NCBI RefSeq assembly: GCF_016920785.2 | Contig: NW_024609837.1 | Coordinates: 53,868,671 to 53,932,670 of the forward strand | Direction: 5' to 3' | Origin: Ixodes scapularis | Taxonomy: Eukaryota; Arthropoda; Arachnida; Ixodida; Ixodidae | Length of the DNA stretch: 64,000 nucleotides | Shown: piece after piece, positions 1-11,690 of the stretch | How positions within the stretch are numbered: position 1 is the stretch's first letter | Layout of the letters: each line of letters begins with the position of its first letter | Made by a program: the position numbers and the translations under genes | Notes under the pieces: generated by a model | What the model saw: the letters and a program-made list of their open reading frames with translations, nothing else | The model's database searches: none | Told to the model about the DNA's origin: nothing

Positions 1-345
1 TCCGTGTCTATTTAGTCTCCGGAAGCTTGCACCTTCTTTTTCTTAGTCTACAATACTTAATGATATCACTAAACGTACAGAATTACGCATTCAGAACCCG
101 TCTAAAACTGTACCGCGCTATTCATATAGTCTCATTCTCGATTTATTAGCGTGTCAGATCTTAGGCAATGTAAGTTCATTCATCCTCTCCAAACTCGTCG
201 ACTAATCTCGCTCTTTTGCTTACTTCATCGATTCCTTCAAAACTTCGGTCAGTCCAGTTCACCTCTTTTGGAACCACTGCCAAGCGGGGCAATGCCAGCT
301 CCAACGGCAAGGCTAAGTCCGTCCTGATATTTTTTATAGCGTTGC

Positions 346-411
346 TCCCCCCCCTCTCTCTGTCTGTCTCTCTCTCTCTCTCTCTGCCTCTCTTTCTTTC
401 TATTTTATTAA
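346..411. repeat. CT-rich microsatellite
   Basis: A run of C, then CTCTCTGTCTGTCTCT-type dinucleotide and tetranucleotide repeats grading into a TTTC-rich end. A simple sequence repeat with no coding meaning. Confidence 0.9.
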
Positions 412-651
412 GAACCACCGGATTCTTTTCGTAAAAAGCAGCGAAAGCTTCCAGCGAATATTTCGTTCAGCATCCATCCTTTTAAAACCTCAGCACTTCC
501 TCGTGCCATCCAGAACTCAAACGATCTTTCCGACAATAATTGACACCCTATCAGATCGCAAAAAGTTGCGCGGTGCACTGGTTAACAGTTTCTTTCCACC
601 AGGCTGGCACTCAACAAACTGAGTTTTTTCTTCTGTTGTTGAGCTTGGGAG

Positions 652-692
652 CTTGGGAGCAAGAACCCTTACATTGGGTTCTTGCTCCCAAG
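652..692. repeat. Hairpin, 17-bp perfect arms
   Basis: The arm at 652-668 (CTTGGGAGCAAGAACCC) is exactly complementary to 676-692, with a 7-base loop. No run of T follows it and no gene ends nearby, so it is a structural repeat rather than a terminator. Confidence 0.8.
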
Positions 693-1929
693 GGCTTACT
701 TATCAAAGCACGTTTATTCCGATTATCACAAAACGTTCGTCTGCCGTCGAAGGAATATTCTAAACTGTATCTTTGTTTTTTGTGTGTCACTATTGGGCTT
801 ATTCACATGTCATCACTTTTTACATTAGTGCTACATACCTCTTCCGCGGCAGACGTTTTCAGCGCTCAAGAATAAATAAAGTTGTGGCTACGCTTTCCGT
901 GAGAAAGTCAGGAAATGCATGAAATACATTTGTTTATTGTTCATTTTTGTTTATTTATTACATACAGTTCGCCCTTGGGGCATTATTATTTTTGTTTATT
1001 TATTACCTACAGTTCGCCTTGGGGTATTAATATTTAAATGGCGGGGAGAAGTTCGCACAAATATGTGGCCGAGGACTCGAGATTGCCTTTTCGAGTAACC
1101 AGACACTTCGTTTGTTTTGACGTTCGCTCGCTATGTAATACCTCACCTCAGCTTTCAGGCCCACGTAACAAACTCCCACAATTCAGCTCAAAACGGCGTT
1201 ATGACCATATCAGGAGTTCTTAGTACTTATCAGAAATTTGCACACGCCACCACGTTTTTGGAGCATGACATAGGAGCAGTAGTGACGACTGCTGCACCGA
1301 GATTGTGAAGATTATTCACATTTCAAGAAACAGGCTGCTGCGCGTGTGCGTTGTATATAATCAAAAACACGTACGTGTGGAAAAATACAAATGTTGTTCT
1401 GTCAACAACATGAATGATATTGCCTTTTTCACTTCCGCATAATTCCAGCGTAACTTTCTGATACTCCTATCAGAAAGGTAGTTCCAAAAGTGCAATGCAA
1501 CGCCGTTCTTATTCTAATGTGTGAGTATACTACTCCGCTGACACAGCGGCCACCGAGCGAGATTGGTTCCTGCTAGTAAGAAGAGGAAATCGGAGGATTT
1601 AGGAACGACTTTATAACTCCACAGTAAATTCAGCTGAAACGAGCGGAACTCCCGAATCTTTGATTTTGTCCAAACGCCGAGGCCTAGTATAAAAACTAAT
1701 TCGAGTAAATATGCGATATATTCCTGAAGTATGCAATTCTTTGGTCCTATTCCGTTAATTGCTTTAAACAGACACAGTCGTTAAAATTTGATCATATAGC
1801 ATGACCTCACTACAGTGATTAGAGCCTGTGTTCCTCAAGGCCTTCAAATACTCTAACAAAAACGTCGTGAGCTTATGTTAATGTCTGCCCTCACACATCA
1901 TAAAGTTAAAAAACCTTTCTCAGTTTTCA

Positions 1930-2355
1930 CGTCGGTCGGTCTGTCGAGGGGGTGGTGGTTGCAACCACATAAGATATCGCACCTTCGGTGGTCGCACGGA
2001 CACGTGATCATGATCATAAGGGATCACCTGTCCATCGTCACTGAGGTCACGTGACCATAGTCCGTGGGGTCCCGTCCACCACGTGACCACATAAGAAATA
2101 GCGCACCTTTGATGGCCACACATGGTCACGTGACTGAGTCGGAAGCAACCTGACAATACTGATAATAGCGCACTTTTGCTGGCCACATGTTCATGCGTAA
2201 GCGTCGTTTGTTTGTGGGTGGGGGTCACCTGACCATGGCCCATCGGTTTTCGTCCACCACGTAGCCACACTAGAAATAACGAACCTGCTGGTCGCACGGT
2301 CAAGTGCCCATGATCCGTGGGGTCACGCGTGACCGTCGACCACTACGTGATCCCC
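1930..2355. repeat. Degenerate repeat rich in CACGTGA / CCACATAAG words
   Basis: Four diverged copies of a module (CCACATAAGATATCGCACC-like at about 1963, 2088, 2150 and 2263) are interleaved with CACGTGA and GGTCACSTGA words. Spacing is irregular (about 125, 65 and 110 bp). The long minus-strand open frame across it follows from the repeats and is not a gene. The ends could not be fixed. Confidence 0.55.
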
Positions 2356-3147
2356 CCGCAGTACCCTTCCGGAGCATCTTCAGAATTCCAAAAAAACACT
2401 CACGGAAGAAGCCATATAAAGGACCTCACGGAAGTCGACAAAGATTCATGGAGGTTCCATAACAGTTCCAGACCCCTTTAACGAAGAAGCGTTTACGCCA
2501 TAAAAGACGGTGCAAAATGCTGCGAGTTCCATGAGAATCTCCTACACGATTTGGTTTATAATTTCTTATTTATAGCTATATCTAATTTTTCTCTTCAATG
2601 AATTGCAGCAAACGTTACGATTCATCCCAGCCAACCCAGCCCGGTGAGCGTGCCACATGACTTTACATTTTTCGCACTGCTGCGCAATACCGTCTGATCA
2701 CGTGGCGCACTCTCTGTGTTGGTTTGGTTCCGAGGTTCGTGAAGTACCTTTCTGTTCATTTGTGACTGAGACAGAGTAATACCCGTTTCTTTCTCAATGC
2801 TCTTTATTCCAGGGCTAACATAATTTTCTACAGCAGTAAGCTTCCGGCCACCGTTTTATTGAACAAAGACTGAGGGTCTGGCTACTTTGTTAGGAAAGGG
2901 GAGATCAAAGTTAGTGTTAAAGAAAAAACATAGCTTAGCTTATCACTTCGCGTCCGCATACACGATGCACGCACGCGCGCACGTTGCGCTTTTAGAACTG
3001 CTTTGAAGGCTCGTTGGGCGTTGTCGTGTTGTCCATGGGCCAAGCAGTTTGGCGAGTCTGAAAGGTTTCAGTGTTCATCCGCTCAGATGTTGTTTCTATG
3101 ATATCTCCTCGAACCTTGGTCTCTCTATACTCAAGTGGTAGACGACG
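2356..3147. other. Intergenic DNA, nothing recognised
   Basis: Mixed-composition sequence with no domain-bearing frame, no clear repeat and no inverted-repeat boundary that I could find. Confidence 0.5.
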
Positions 3148-5060
3148 CGAAATATATAATTTTCATCCCTCTACTACATGCTGGTATCATGGCAAATACT
3201 TGAAAATAACTTTATTTTGAAAAAAAAAAACGCTTCAAAGTGGACCTGGTTTTTCAGTACTGACGGTTTCGCCCTACTTTTCAAATTTGAGCACACGCGC
3301 CTTCACAGAGAACTTTTGGAGCACGGCTCATGCACCAATTCTGGGCGAAATATATAATTTTCATCCCTCTACTACATGCTAGTGCCATGGCAAATACTTG
3401 GAAATAAATCTGTCTTGAGAAAAACCGCTCCGAAGTGGACCTGGTTTTTCCGTTTCGACGGTTTCGTCCCATTTTTAAAGTTTGAGCACCCGCGCCTTCA
3501 CAGGGAACTTTTGGAGCACGGCTCATGCACCCATTCTGGACGAAATATATAATTTTCATCCCTCTACTACATGCTAGTGCCATGGCAAATACTTGGAAAT
3601 AAATCTGTCTTGAGCAAAACCACTCCGAAGTGGACCTGGTTTTTCCGTTTCGACGGTTTCGTCCCATTTTTAAAGTTTGAGCACCCGCGCCTTCACAGGG
3701 AACTTTTGGAGCACGGCTCATGCACCCATTCTGGGCGAAATATATAATTTTCATCCCTCTACTACATGCTAGTGCCATGGCAAATACTTGGAAATAAATC
3801 TGTCTTGAGAAAACCGCTCCGAAGTGGACCTGGTTTTTCCGTTTCGACGGTTTCGTCCCATTTTTAAAGTTTGAGCACCCTCGCCTTCACATGGAACTTT
3901 TGGAGCACGGCTCATGCACCCATTCTGGGCGAAATATATAATTTTCATTCCTCTACTACATGCTAGTGCCATGGCAAATACTTGGAAATAAGTCTGTCTT
4001 GAGAAAAACCGCTCTGAAGTGGACCTGGTTTTTCCGTTTCGACGGTTTCGTCCCATTTTTAAAGTTTGAGCACCCGCGCCTTCACAGGGAACTTTTGGAG
4101 CACAGCTCATGCACCCATTCTGGGCGAAATATATAATTTTCATTCCTCTACTACATGCTAGTGCCATGGCAAATACTTGGAAATAAATCTGTCTTGAGAA
4201 AAACCGCTCCGAAGTGGACCTGGTTTTTCCGTTTCGACGGTTTCGTCCCATTTTTAAAGTTTGAGCACCCGCGCCTTCACAGGGAACTTTTGGAGCACAG
4301 CTCATGCACCCATTCTGGGCGAAATGTATACTTTTTATCCCTCTACTACATGCTAGTGCCATGGCAAATACTTGGAAATAAATCTGTCTTGAGAAAAACC
4401 GCTCCGAAGTGGACCTGGTTTTTCCGTTTCGACGGTTTCGTCCCATTTTTAAAGTTTGAGCACCCGCGCCTTCACAGGGAACTTTTGGAGCACAGCTCAT
4501 GCACCCATTCTGGGCGAAATGTATAATTTTTATCCCTCTACTACATGCTAGTGCCATGGCAAATACTTGGAAATAAATCTGTCTTGAGAAAAACCGCTCC
4601 GAAGTGGACCTGGTTTTTCCGTTTCGACGGTTTCGTCCCATTTTTAAAGTTTGAGCACCCGCGCCTTCACAGGGAACTTTTGGAGCACAGCTCATGCACC
4701 CATTCTGGGCGAAATGTATAATTTTTATCCCTCTACTACATGCTAGTGCCATGGCAAATACTTGGAAATAAATCTGTCTTGAGAAAAACCGCTCCGAAGT
4801 GGACCTGGTTTTTCCGTTTCGACGGTTTCGTCCCATTTTTAAAGTTTGAGCACCCGCGCCTTCACAGGGAACTTTTGGAGCACGGCTCATGCACCCATTC
4901 TGGACGAAATATATAATTTTCATCCCTCTACTACATGCTAGTGCCATGGCAAATACTTGGAAATAAATCTGTCTTGAGAAAAACCGCTTCAAACTAGACC
5001 TGGTTTTTCCGTTTTGACGGCTTCGTCCAACTTTTCAAATTTGGGCCTCCGCTCATCCAC
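3148..5060. repeat. 195-bp tandem satellite array, about 10 units
   Basis: The landmark CATGCTAGTGCCATGG recurs at 3375, 3570, 3765, 3959, 4154, 4349, 4544, 4739 and 4934, giving a 195-bp period with one 194. A diverged unit precedes it (landmark at 3178), and a decayed partial unit extends past 5060. Inner units are nearly identical and outer ones are diverged. Because 195 is divisible by 3, a frame stays open across units on both strands, producing repetitive pseudo-proteins of 65-residue modules. Sub-variants (GAAATATATAATTTTCA versus GAAATGTATAATTTTTA) mark adjacent unit groups. Confidence 0.95.
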
Positions 5061-6221
5061 AAGGAACTTGTTTCGAACGTTCGGGTCTTTAACTGGGAAA
5101 AATGATAAAATTTAAGTCCATCAAATCAATCATGGTACAACTGCATATCCTTGAAAATAAACCTCCTCGATGGGAAAGGCGTTCGAGCAAGGACGTTACG
5201 TAGTTCTCATTTTCCAATGTTCTCCTCGCTAGATCGACCGACATGTTTTTTACTTGATATTTTGAATTTATGTGCTTGACGTGTCATGAAGAGACCATCA
5301 AGTACAGTTAGCTTCCTTGCCAAATAATCACTCAATATTCCCACTTTATTCGCCCTAAATGTAGCTTCGCCAAGGTCAATAATTTTTTAATGATTAATAA
5401 CAATATTTCTATACCTTTTCTTAGCCATGATAAAATTTCTAAATGAAAAAACAAATAGTTGCTTTCTTTGTTTGGTAGTTTAGTGATCCCAGCAGCAGAA
5501 TGCAGGAAACGATTCTGAACAGCTGGCTGATCGATTATGCGCCTGGTTCGACAAACTGGTCTCAGGAACCCGAGCAAATAAGTTTGAGAGAAGACAGAGC
5601 GTACACTACGCTTCCTATATGTTTTTGCCTTGTCGCAGTTATATGGCAAATCTCGTATCTTTCTGTATTTTTAAATTAGGGAGGTTTGAAAATCACTTTG
5701 TGTGGCACGTTTGGGAGAGGTGCCCCAGAAGGATGTTTTTTCTACGCATTACGAAATATCATACAAATCACGAAACTTTGTCATATGATTGGGGGAGGGT
5801 TGTATTTATAATATAAAATTAAAATTTATTTCACTCACCTAATGATATATTTTAAAAACCGATCAAACCTGATACCACCCATAGTGGCTATGCATCAAAT
5901 AATTTACTCGAATGAGGAACCTGCAGTTTATGCGCTGTAATCTTGACTTTTTTTGCGGAAGGATTGGATCGTGTCAGAGATTGGACGGGTAGCATGGCAA
6001 ATCTGAAAAAATGTGATGTTGAGCAAATATTGCCGTATTTCTAAATTTAATACATTGCTTCTATGGGAGCGTTGCCATAATCCGCCAAGAGATGGCGCTA
6101 GCATGCGATGGCACAGATTTCTGGGGATGATCGCCGATGTGACCGTGTGTTCGCGTATCAGTGCTGTAACAACAAGATGAGATGACGTAAACTGTCGGGC
6201 ATTGATGCCGCTGGTCGGGCC
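5061..6221. other. AT-rich intergenic DNA, nothing recognised
   Basis: Decayed satellite sequence to about 5200, then AT-rich sequence with no supportable gene. One AGATGGCGC motif preceded by CCAAG lies at 6085-6098. Confidence 0.5.
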
Positions 6222-6229
6222 GTTATCGG

Positions 6230-6718
6230 TAGGGTGACCATATTCCTCAAGGTAGAAAACGGGACATCCCAGCCCTGAGGGGGGGTGGGTAGAGGAGGAG
6301 GAGAGGGAGGGGAGGGGGGCTTACTAAGGATTGAGATTTAGAGAAAATATTTAATGCAAGATCTGCTATTTCAAAACGTTAACGTACTGCATGCGTGCTG
6401 TATTCAGTAACAAAAAAAAAATATATATATATATTTTTATGGACGAGTCAATACAAAAAAAACGTGTTTGTGGGCAAGAACAGTTCTCTCAATTTCACTG
6501 GGTAAATATTTTAAAGTACCTACGTTTTTTTTCTTAAATATAATTGCAACAAGCTGGCATAGTGTCCGCTTGCTTCAACTCGCTTTGTGCCAATTTCGAA
6601 ATTATGCACTCCTGCGAAAACGGGACATGATTCTTTATTGGTACAAAAAGACGGGACGGCCGAAACGGACCTCAAAAACGGGACTGTCCCGGCCAAAGCG
6701 GGACGTCTGGTCACCCTA
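6230..6718. mobile_element. Non-autonomous hAT element, 489 bp
   Basis: The ends are TAGGGTGACCA and its complement TGGTCACCCTA, flanked by a perfect 8-bp direct repeat GTTATCGG (6222-6229 and 6719-6726). An 8-bp duplication and TAGGG ends are typical of the hAT superfamily. The body reiterates the word CGGGAC (for example AAAACGGGACATG, GACGGGACGG, CGGGACTGTCCCG, GCGGGACGTC). No transposase is present. The interior also has a G-rich tract and an (AT)n run at 6421-6434. Confidence 0.88.
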
Positions 6719-6726
6719 GTTATCGG

Positions 6727-7281
6727 AGGGGCCGGGGTGTCGCAGGATGACATTCCGCTTTGCATTAAAGAGTTTAAAACCACTTGAGGGATTAGGTGCA
6801 GTCGATCGACGTGTGGATAGTCATGTTGGAACGCTGGTCTGAACGGTAAGCTCCTATCGTACAGTGGCCAATGTGACTCGGTCCCCGAGAGCAATTGCGC
6901 TCTGGGGAAAAGACAGCACTACGAAAGTATGACGGAAAGTACATATATTTATAATGGAAGTTTAGCATAAAAAAAAAAAAGACAGGCAAAATCGAAAAAA
7001 ACAAAAAACAAACGCTATCCTTTAATTTACTGTTTAAATATATTACGGTTCCTGTAGAAACTGCCCTCTAAGTGGCGCGCTGGGATGAGCGCTAGAAGTT
7101 TTCGAGCTCGCAACGGCGCAGCTCCGTACACTTAACAGTTGTCGCAAGTCGCGGCTTTGACTGCATTCAAGTTGATCGAAAAGCGATTTCTGTGCCCGTG
7201 AAGCATCACTTCCAGCTGAGTGGATATCCGCTCTAGAGAGATTAATTCAAGACGGCAGTTGCAGCTTTGCGCGAACAGCAC
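6727..7281. other. Intergenic DNA, nothing recognised
   Basis: Includes poly-A tracts around 6970 but no domain-bearing frame or bounded repeat. Confidence 0.5.
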
Positions 7282-7357
7282 AAATAGAAAAACGAACACC
7301 ACAATATAAATACTGGCTATAGCCAGTATTTATATTGTGGTGTTCGTTTTTCTATTT
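7282..7357. repeat. Perfect 76-bp palindrome, no loop
   Basis: The two 38-bp arms meet between 7319 and 7320 (GGCTATAGCC at the centre) with no spacer and no mismatch. AT-rich. Confidence 0.92.
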
Positions 7358-7399
7358 TTCCCGCACGGCCCTTCGTATACGAAGGGCCGTGCGGGAAAA
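7356..7399. repeat. Perfect 44-bp palindrome abutting the previous one
   Basis: Centred on GTATAC (7375-7380). The arms are GC-rich (CCCGCACGGCCCTTC) and perfectly complementary with no spacer. It overlaps the preceding palindrome by two bases, so two unrelated palindromes sit directly end to end. Confidence 0.92.
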
Positions 7400-8597
7400 C
7401 AAACTCATGGCTTGGAACCACATTGGAGCGGCTCGATTTATTGGCTTTCAAATAATTATGGCATGATCGAGCGTCTTCTTTTTAATAAGAGATTCATCCC
7501 TTGAGCCATTAAAAGTAGCCCCAGATGTATGACATTGCTGGAAAAAAATGAACATGTTCGGAATATTTTTTTTTGCTTAGGGAGTCACCGAAAAATTCCG
7601 TACGTTCAAAACGACCACTATAAAAGACGGAAACGCAGGGCTCGGTAGTAGTGGTCGGGGTAGTGTGCTGTTGTATTGATGTTTGTATGTGCGATGCCTG
7701 TGTATGCGTTCAATATACGTTGACCTGATGTTTGTAGTGTGCGCAACGTGTCTACATGTGTTAGAGATTCCGTGGGAAAGGAAACGCAATTGTGGCATAA
7801 GGAAATGAAAATATTTTTTTGTAAAACATGAATTGGGCGGTACCTAGCGCCACCTAGCCTAGCTACGTGCGATTACTCTGCTTGACCCTGCCATCTGGTG
7901 GCAAGCGATTTAACATCCTTTTACGCTACGCGGCTACGCCATAATTTCGTGTTACCGTGCTGAGATAAGCCAAGAGGTTGCTTCGGATTTGCTTTTTTTT
8001 GAGAGCGGTTTTTGGTTTTGCGGGCGAATGGTTTTCACTCCTCCGTGATGTGCGGTTGACGCAACGGTTGACGAAGGAATTGTGGCTCGAGGAATAGCAA
8101 AGGTAGGACATAAAGTGCGCGAACTGAGTGCCGGTTGTCTCCGTTGAACATCGCAGTGCTGACGATGAGAAGACTGAGTGACTGCATGCTTTCGAAACGT
8201 AAGTTTCTTTACCTGCAGGGGTAAAGAAACTTCGGAAATAAATACAGTTCGCGGAAAGCTCGTGTTACGCTTTTATTTCCTGCTCCTCTCGCTTCGTGCA
8301 ATAGACTTAGTGTTCTCGTTAAGCCTTACCGAGCTCGATTTGCTCGATTCGTGGCCGGCATAATGAGATGCAGTCGACGGAGGAACTTTTCCTCCCCTGC
8401 TAAGGGACGAAAGTTTCTCCCTTTCTGAAGGAACATATGTGTAAAGAGCGTTCCTCCCTTTAGGGAAAACTATACTGACCCTTTTTTCTAAGAGTGTAGC
8501 CTCAAAGTACGAGCTCCAGGTAACATTTTCGGCACCCGATAAACTCAGAAGACTTTGCCCGAAAATAAACAACAAAACAGAAGAAAATATTGGATGC
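7400..8597. other. Intergenic DNA with one short hairpin
   Basis: No supportable gene. A 13-bp hairpin with a 6-base loop lies at 8201-8232 (AAGTTTCTTTACC and its complement). A motif matching the CTCF core consensus (reverse complement CCACCAGATGGCA) lies at 7889-7901. Confidence 0.5.
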
Positions 8598-8825
8598 AAG
8601 GTAAATCATCAACACAATTATGTGGACTGCTTCAGCGGAGTAGTCTACGAAATGCCCTTTTCATCTGGAAAAGTCTATGTGAGGCAGTCGGGTCGTTGCA
8701 TCAATGACAGATTGAGGAAGCATGATCTCGCAGTCCCGAACGGTGCACGTTCGGGACTGCCATTGAACGCTATTGTTCAAAAGCACAAAAGTGTGACAGC
8801 GTTTGAGAGAGAAAAAAAAAAGTAA
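8598..8825 (+). pseudogene. Penelope-like element GIY-YIG endonuclease fragment
   Basis: The plus-strand frame reads GVVYEMPFSSGKVYVRQSGR followed by CINDRLRKHDLAV, the pattern of the C-terminal GIY-YIG endonuclease domain of Penelope-like retroelements (usual form VYxIPxxCGKxYIGQTGRCxxDRLxEH). This domain nicks DNA for insertion. The second signature block reads YVRQSGR rather than YIGQTGR, so the glycine is lost. The reverse transcriptase that should precede it is absent; only this fragment is recognisable. The frame ends in a lysine run at a poly-A stretch. It also contains a 13-bp perfect hairpin (8730-8760). Family assignment is fairly sure; activity is very unlikely. Confidence 0.7.
8730..8760. 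repeat. Hairpin inside the GIY-YIG fragment
   Basis: GCAGTCCCGAACG at 8730-8742 pairs exactly with 8748-8760 across a 5-base loop. Confidence 0.85.
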
Positions 8826-9284
8826 AGAAATTTACAAACCGCACATGATTATGAAAAAAGGAGGTGTATGCATCAGGATGCTCCGTCAGTGGCCCCATCG
8901 GAGAAAGAACGGCAATACCGCAATTCATTGACCAGTACCCCTGAGGTCTGAGTCCGGCGACGTGTTGGATGCGGCCCAGGCGAAAGAATGTAAAGAACAC
9001 TGACATGGTCACCGGGAAAAGTGTTAGCCATTCAGATCATGAACAATGGTTTTCCTGGTGTCCTGGAGGTCGCTGTCCTTTTGAACAGCCTGACCAACCA
9101 TCAAGCTTCAACCTTACCCCCCTTTTACTTCCGTTTTTTTCTTCTTCTGGGAATAGAACCGAAAAAATTATAACAGTAACTGGTTCAAAACGGTTCAGGT
9201 AGTTTCTTCGCTTGTTTTGTTAGTATCACAAAATAAATATTTGGGAATAAAAAATAGCCGCTGTATTTGTATGTATTATCAAAT

Positions 9285-9915
9285 CTTGAAGTACAGAATT
9301 GCAACCTATGCGAAAAATGTGGGTTTTCGTGGAGCTTTTGTATTGGCACTATAATTAATCATGTGGCACGTGATCACGGGACATCATGGTGTCGAGACAT
9401 GCTGTCAGGTGATGGCACGTCACGTGGCGCGGTAACATCACGTGACTACGTCACGTGACTCGCTGCGTCGAGTCAATTTTTATTGAGGACATCGGTAGAT
9501 TTATTAGCATTGTTTACACCGGAGCGTCACCTGACACCGCGACTTCGCACCGCGAGTCACGTGACACCCTAAGGTACTCGATTGTCATGAGCCAGAGTCG
9601 AGTGCTCGCGTTCATCGGTGACGAGAGTAGACGAACACAAACAATGTCTGAATCTTAGCCCGTGCTCTACATTTTGCTAACCCCAGCTCATAACTGTGAT
9701 GAACACTGACCGTGTATGCTGAGCGTCAGATCACTTGACCGCTTGTTCTGATTGCGAGTTGATGAGGAGAAAGCTGTTCCTTTCCTTGATTTTTGTTGCG
9801 TCTGCCATTCCGTGGAGAGGTAAACTGATAGATGTTTTTGCAAGTTATAAACGCCAGGTATTACTTTGTGGTATATACGGAAAGTACGAAAATTGTTGAA
9901 CGACTCATTTTACAC
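9285..9915. repeat. Old copy of the 52.2-kb TTAA element, with CACGTG-rich segment
   Basis: Sequence at about 9560-9910 aligns by eye with 52490-52795 (shared CCGCTTGTTCTG, GCGAGTTGA, ACAATGTCTG, AAAGTAC and AAAATTGTTG blocks). The left part (GGAGCTTTTGTATTGGCAC) resembles 52165-52215. The segment 9361-9570 is unusually rich in CACGTGA and CACGTCACGTG words. Ends are decayed and approximate. Confidence 0.5.
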
Positions 9916-11690
9916 GTACTCATCCGTGAGGCACCCCACCCTGTTTCCGTTGTTGCTAAAGTGCCGCAGAAAGTTGTCCGGAAAGATAGAAACACTGGAA
10001 GAACTAAATGTGTCCTTTCATAGAAGTACAAGTGTGTACGGGAGTGATACCTGAAAAAAACAATCCTAGTGGCCTCAGAGGGACAGCTGAACGTTGGCAG
10101 CCGCTCCAAGTCTCACACGAGTGTCGTTCTCAAGTTCTTCGGCAAGCTTCGACCACATGCCTATTTTGTTTATAAATTTTACTTTTTTTGTGTGTGCAAA
10201 CTAAAAACATTGGAGGATTACTGTTAACAAGTGACACAGCATAATTGTCGAATCCACACTTCAATGAAAGGAAGAAGTTCCTCAAGAAAAAAAACATATC
10301 TTCAAAAGCAACGAAGAAAGAAGAAAAAAAAAAAAAAGAAAAGGGGAAAGGGGGGGGGGGGGGTAGGCTCTCCAGTATTCATTGTCTCTCGCTTTCTACA
10401 CATTTCGTGTGGTTACCTTCACATTCATCATGTGAGCACACTGTACTTCTTGGCATACCCCGCAAAGTGTTTCATACTGCAAACAGCGAACAAAAAACAT
10501 GTTTTCGCACATGGGCTTAATAGCTGGCGTATTTTTGAGTATCGTCCTCACGTGTCGGTCTGAAGCGGTTATGTGAACTTCGTGCAATCAATTTTATGTA
10601 TGCTAATAAAGATATATTTAATTTTTTACCGAATATTTGACCACAAAAGCAAAGGACTGATCACCTTAGCGACATCCTATCCATCATAAGTAAATGCACC
10701 CCCCCAAATTATCTGAAAGACGCTTTACAAATCTTTTCCGCTGTTTTTATCCTCGATAGGCACGCGTATCAGTGATTGGAGAGAGCCTCAAACAAATTTC
10801 TGATTTTGAAGCTGATTTAAATAACTATGTGTTCCTGACACATAAATACATTTCAAAGCATATAGAGGTCTATTATTGACTTTTTTATGTGATTAACAGC
10901 AATTTTATGTGTCTTTGTGCAGGACAAATACAAAATAGAAAGGGGTGCGTGGCAGAACTATGACTATTACGCACGCAGACCGTCAGAAAGAGGTCAATTA
11001 AGTAGCTGCCATCAACTACTTTTTTCTATACAACACTACTTTCTTTTGTGTAACAAAAATCATCATTAGCAAGCGAGATGTATATATGCAAATTAAATTT
11101 ACCGGCATCTTTTCAAAAACTTGCCTCAATCGCCAGGCTATGTTCTGATTGCCGCTCAGTGTGTCCACAAAAAAGTAGACTGAAACGCCTTTTCCTAAAA
11201 CTTCCCTGACATTTCGAAAGTATTATTGCTTTTAGCTCATTTGTGTCGTCTTCATATTTATATAGTAAAACGTATTTGGTAAACCATGTTCATGGTACAC
11301 ACGGTGACCAGGCGCCCATTTTATTATTTTAGGGGATGAAAATTAAATTTTTAGTTTAAGAGCACGGTCGCGATTCAACTTTTGGCATACTGTTACGCAA
11401 AGGTGTACCAATCACGGGTATTTTATGAGATCTGCCAAACTTCGTGACAACCTTTCAATTCAGGTAAAATATATGTGACTGAGGTAAACAACTGGACGTT
11501 GATTCGTATAAACACGGCGTTTTCTATGTAATTCTAGACTTTCTTTCACCGCTGCGTCGAAATTAACAAGGCAATTTCTTATTTCTGGTACCTGCAAATA
11601 AATGGGAATTGTACGAACGTAAAATACTATACACCCAATTACTTGTCTCACTGCAGAAGTAGTGCCTGTAACCGAAACAACGCGGAAAAT
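9916..11690. other. AT-rich intergenic DNA, nothing recognised
   Basis: No gene or bounded element seen. A poly-A tract followed by a poly-G tract lies at about 10323-10363. Confidence 0.5.

Larger units (their letters stand above)
1..1929. other. Intergenic DNA, no gene recognised
   Basis: No coding region with recognisable domains is visible on either strand. The stretch holds a CT-rich microsatellite (346-411), a short hairpin (652-692) and otherwise AT-rich unique-looking sequence. Short open frames here have no family motif. Confidence 0.6.

Noticed and set aside
652..692. Rho-independent terminator
   Set aside because: No bacterial gene context and no T run after the stem.
1920..2303. 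127-codon minus-strand frame
   Set aside because: Lies entirely in the CACGTG-rich degenerate repeat and has no domain.
3281..4992. Long minus-strand frames (165 and 407 codons) with a 65-residue repeat
   Set aside because: They are the 195-bp satellite read through; the period is a multiple of three, and a plus-strand frame is open there too.
3148..5060. CRISPR-like array
   Set aside because: Repeat units are contiguous without spacers and the window is eukaryotic.
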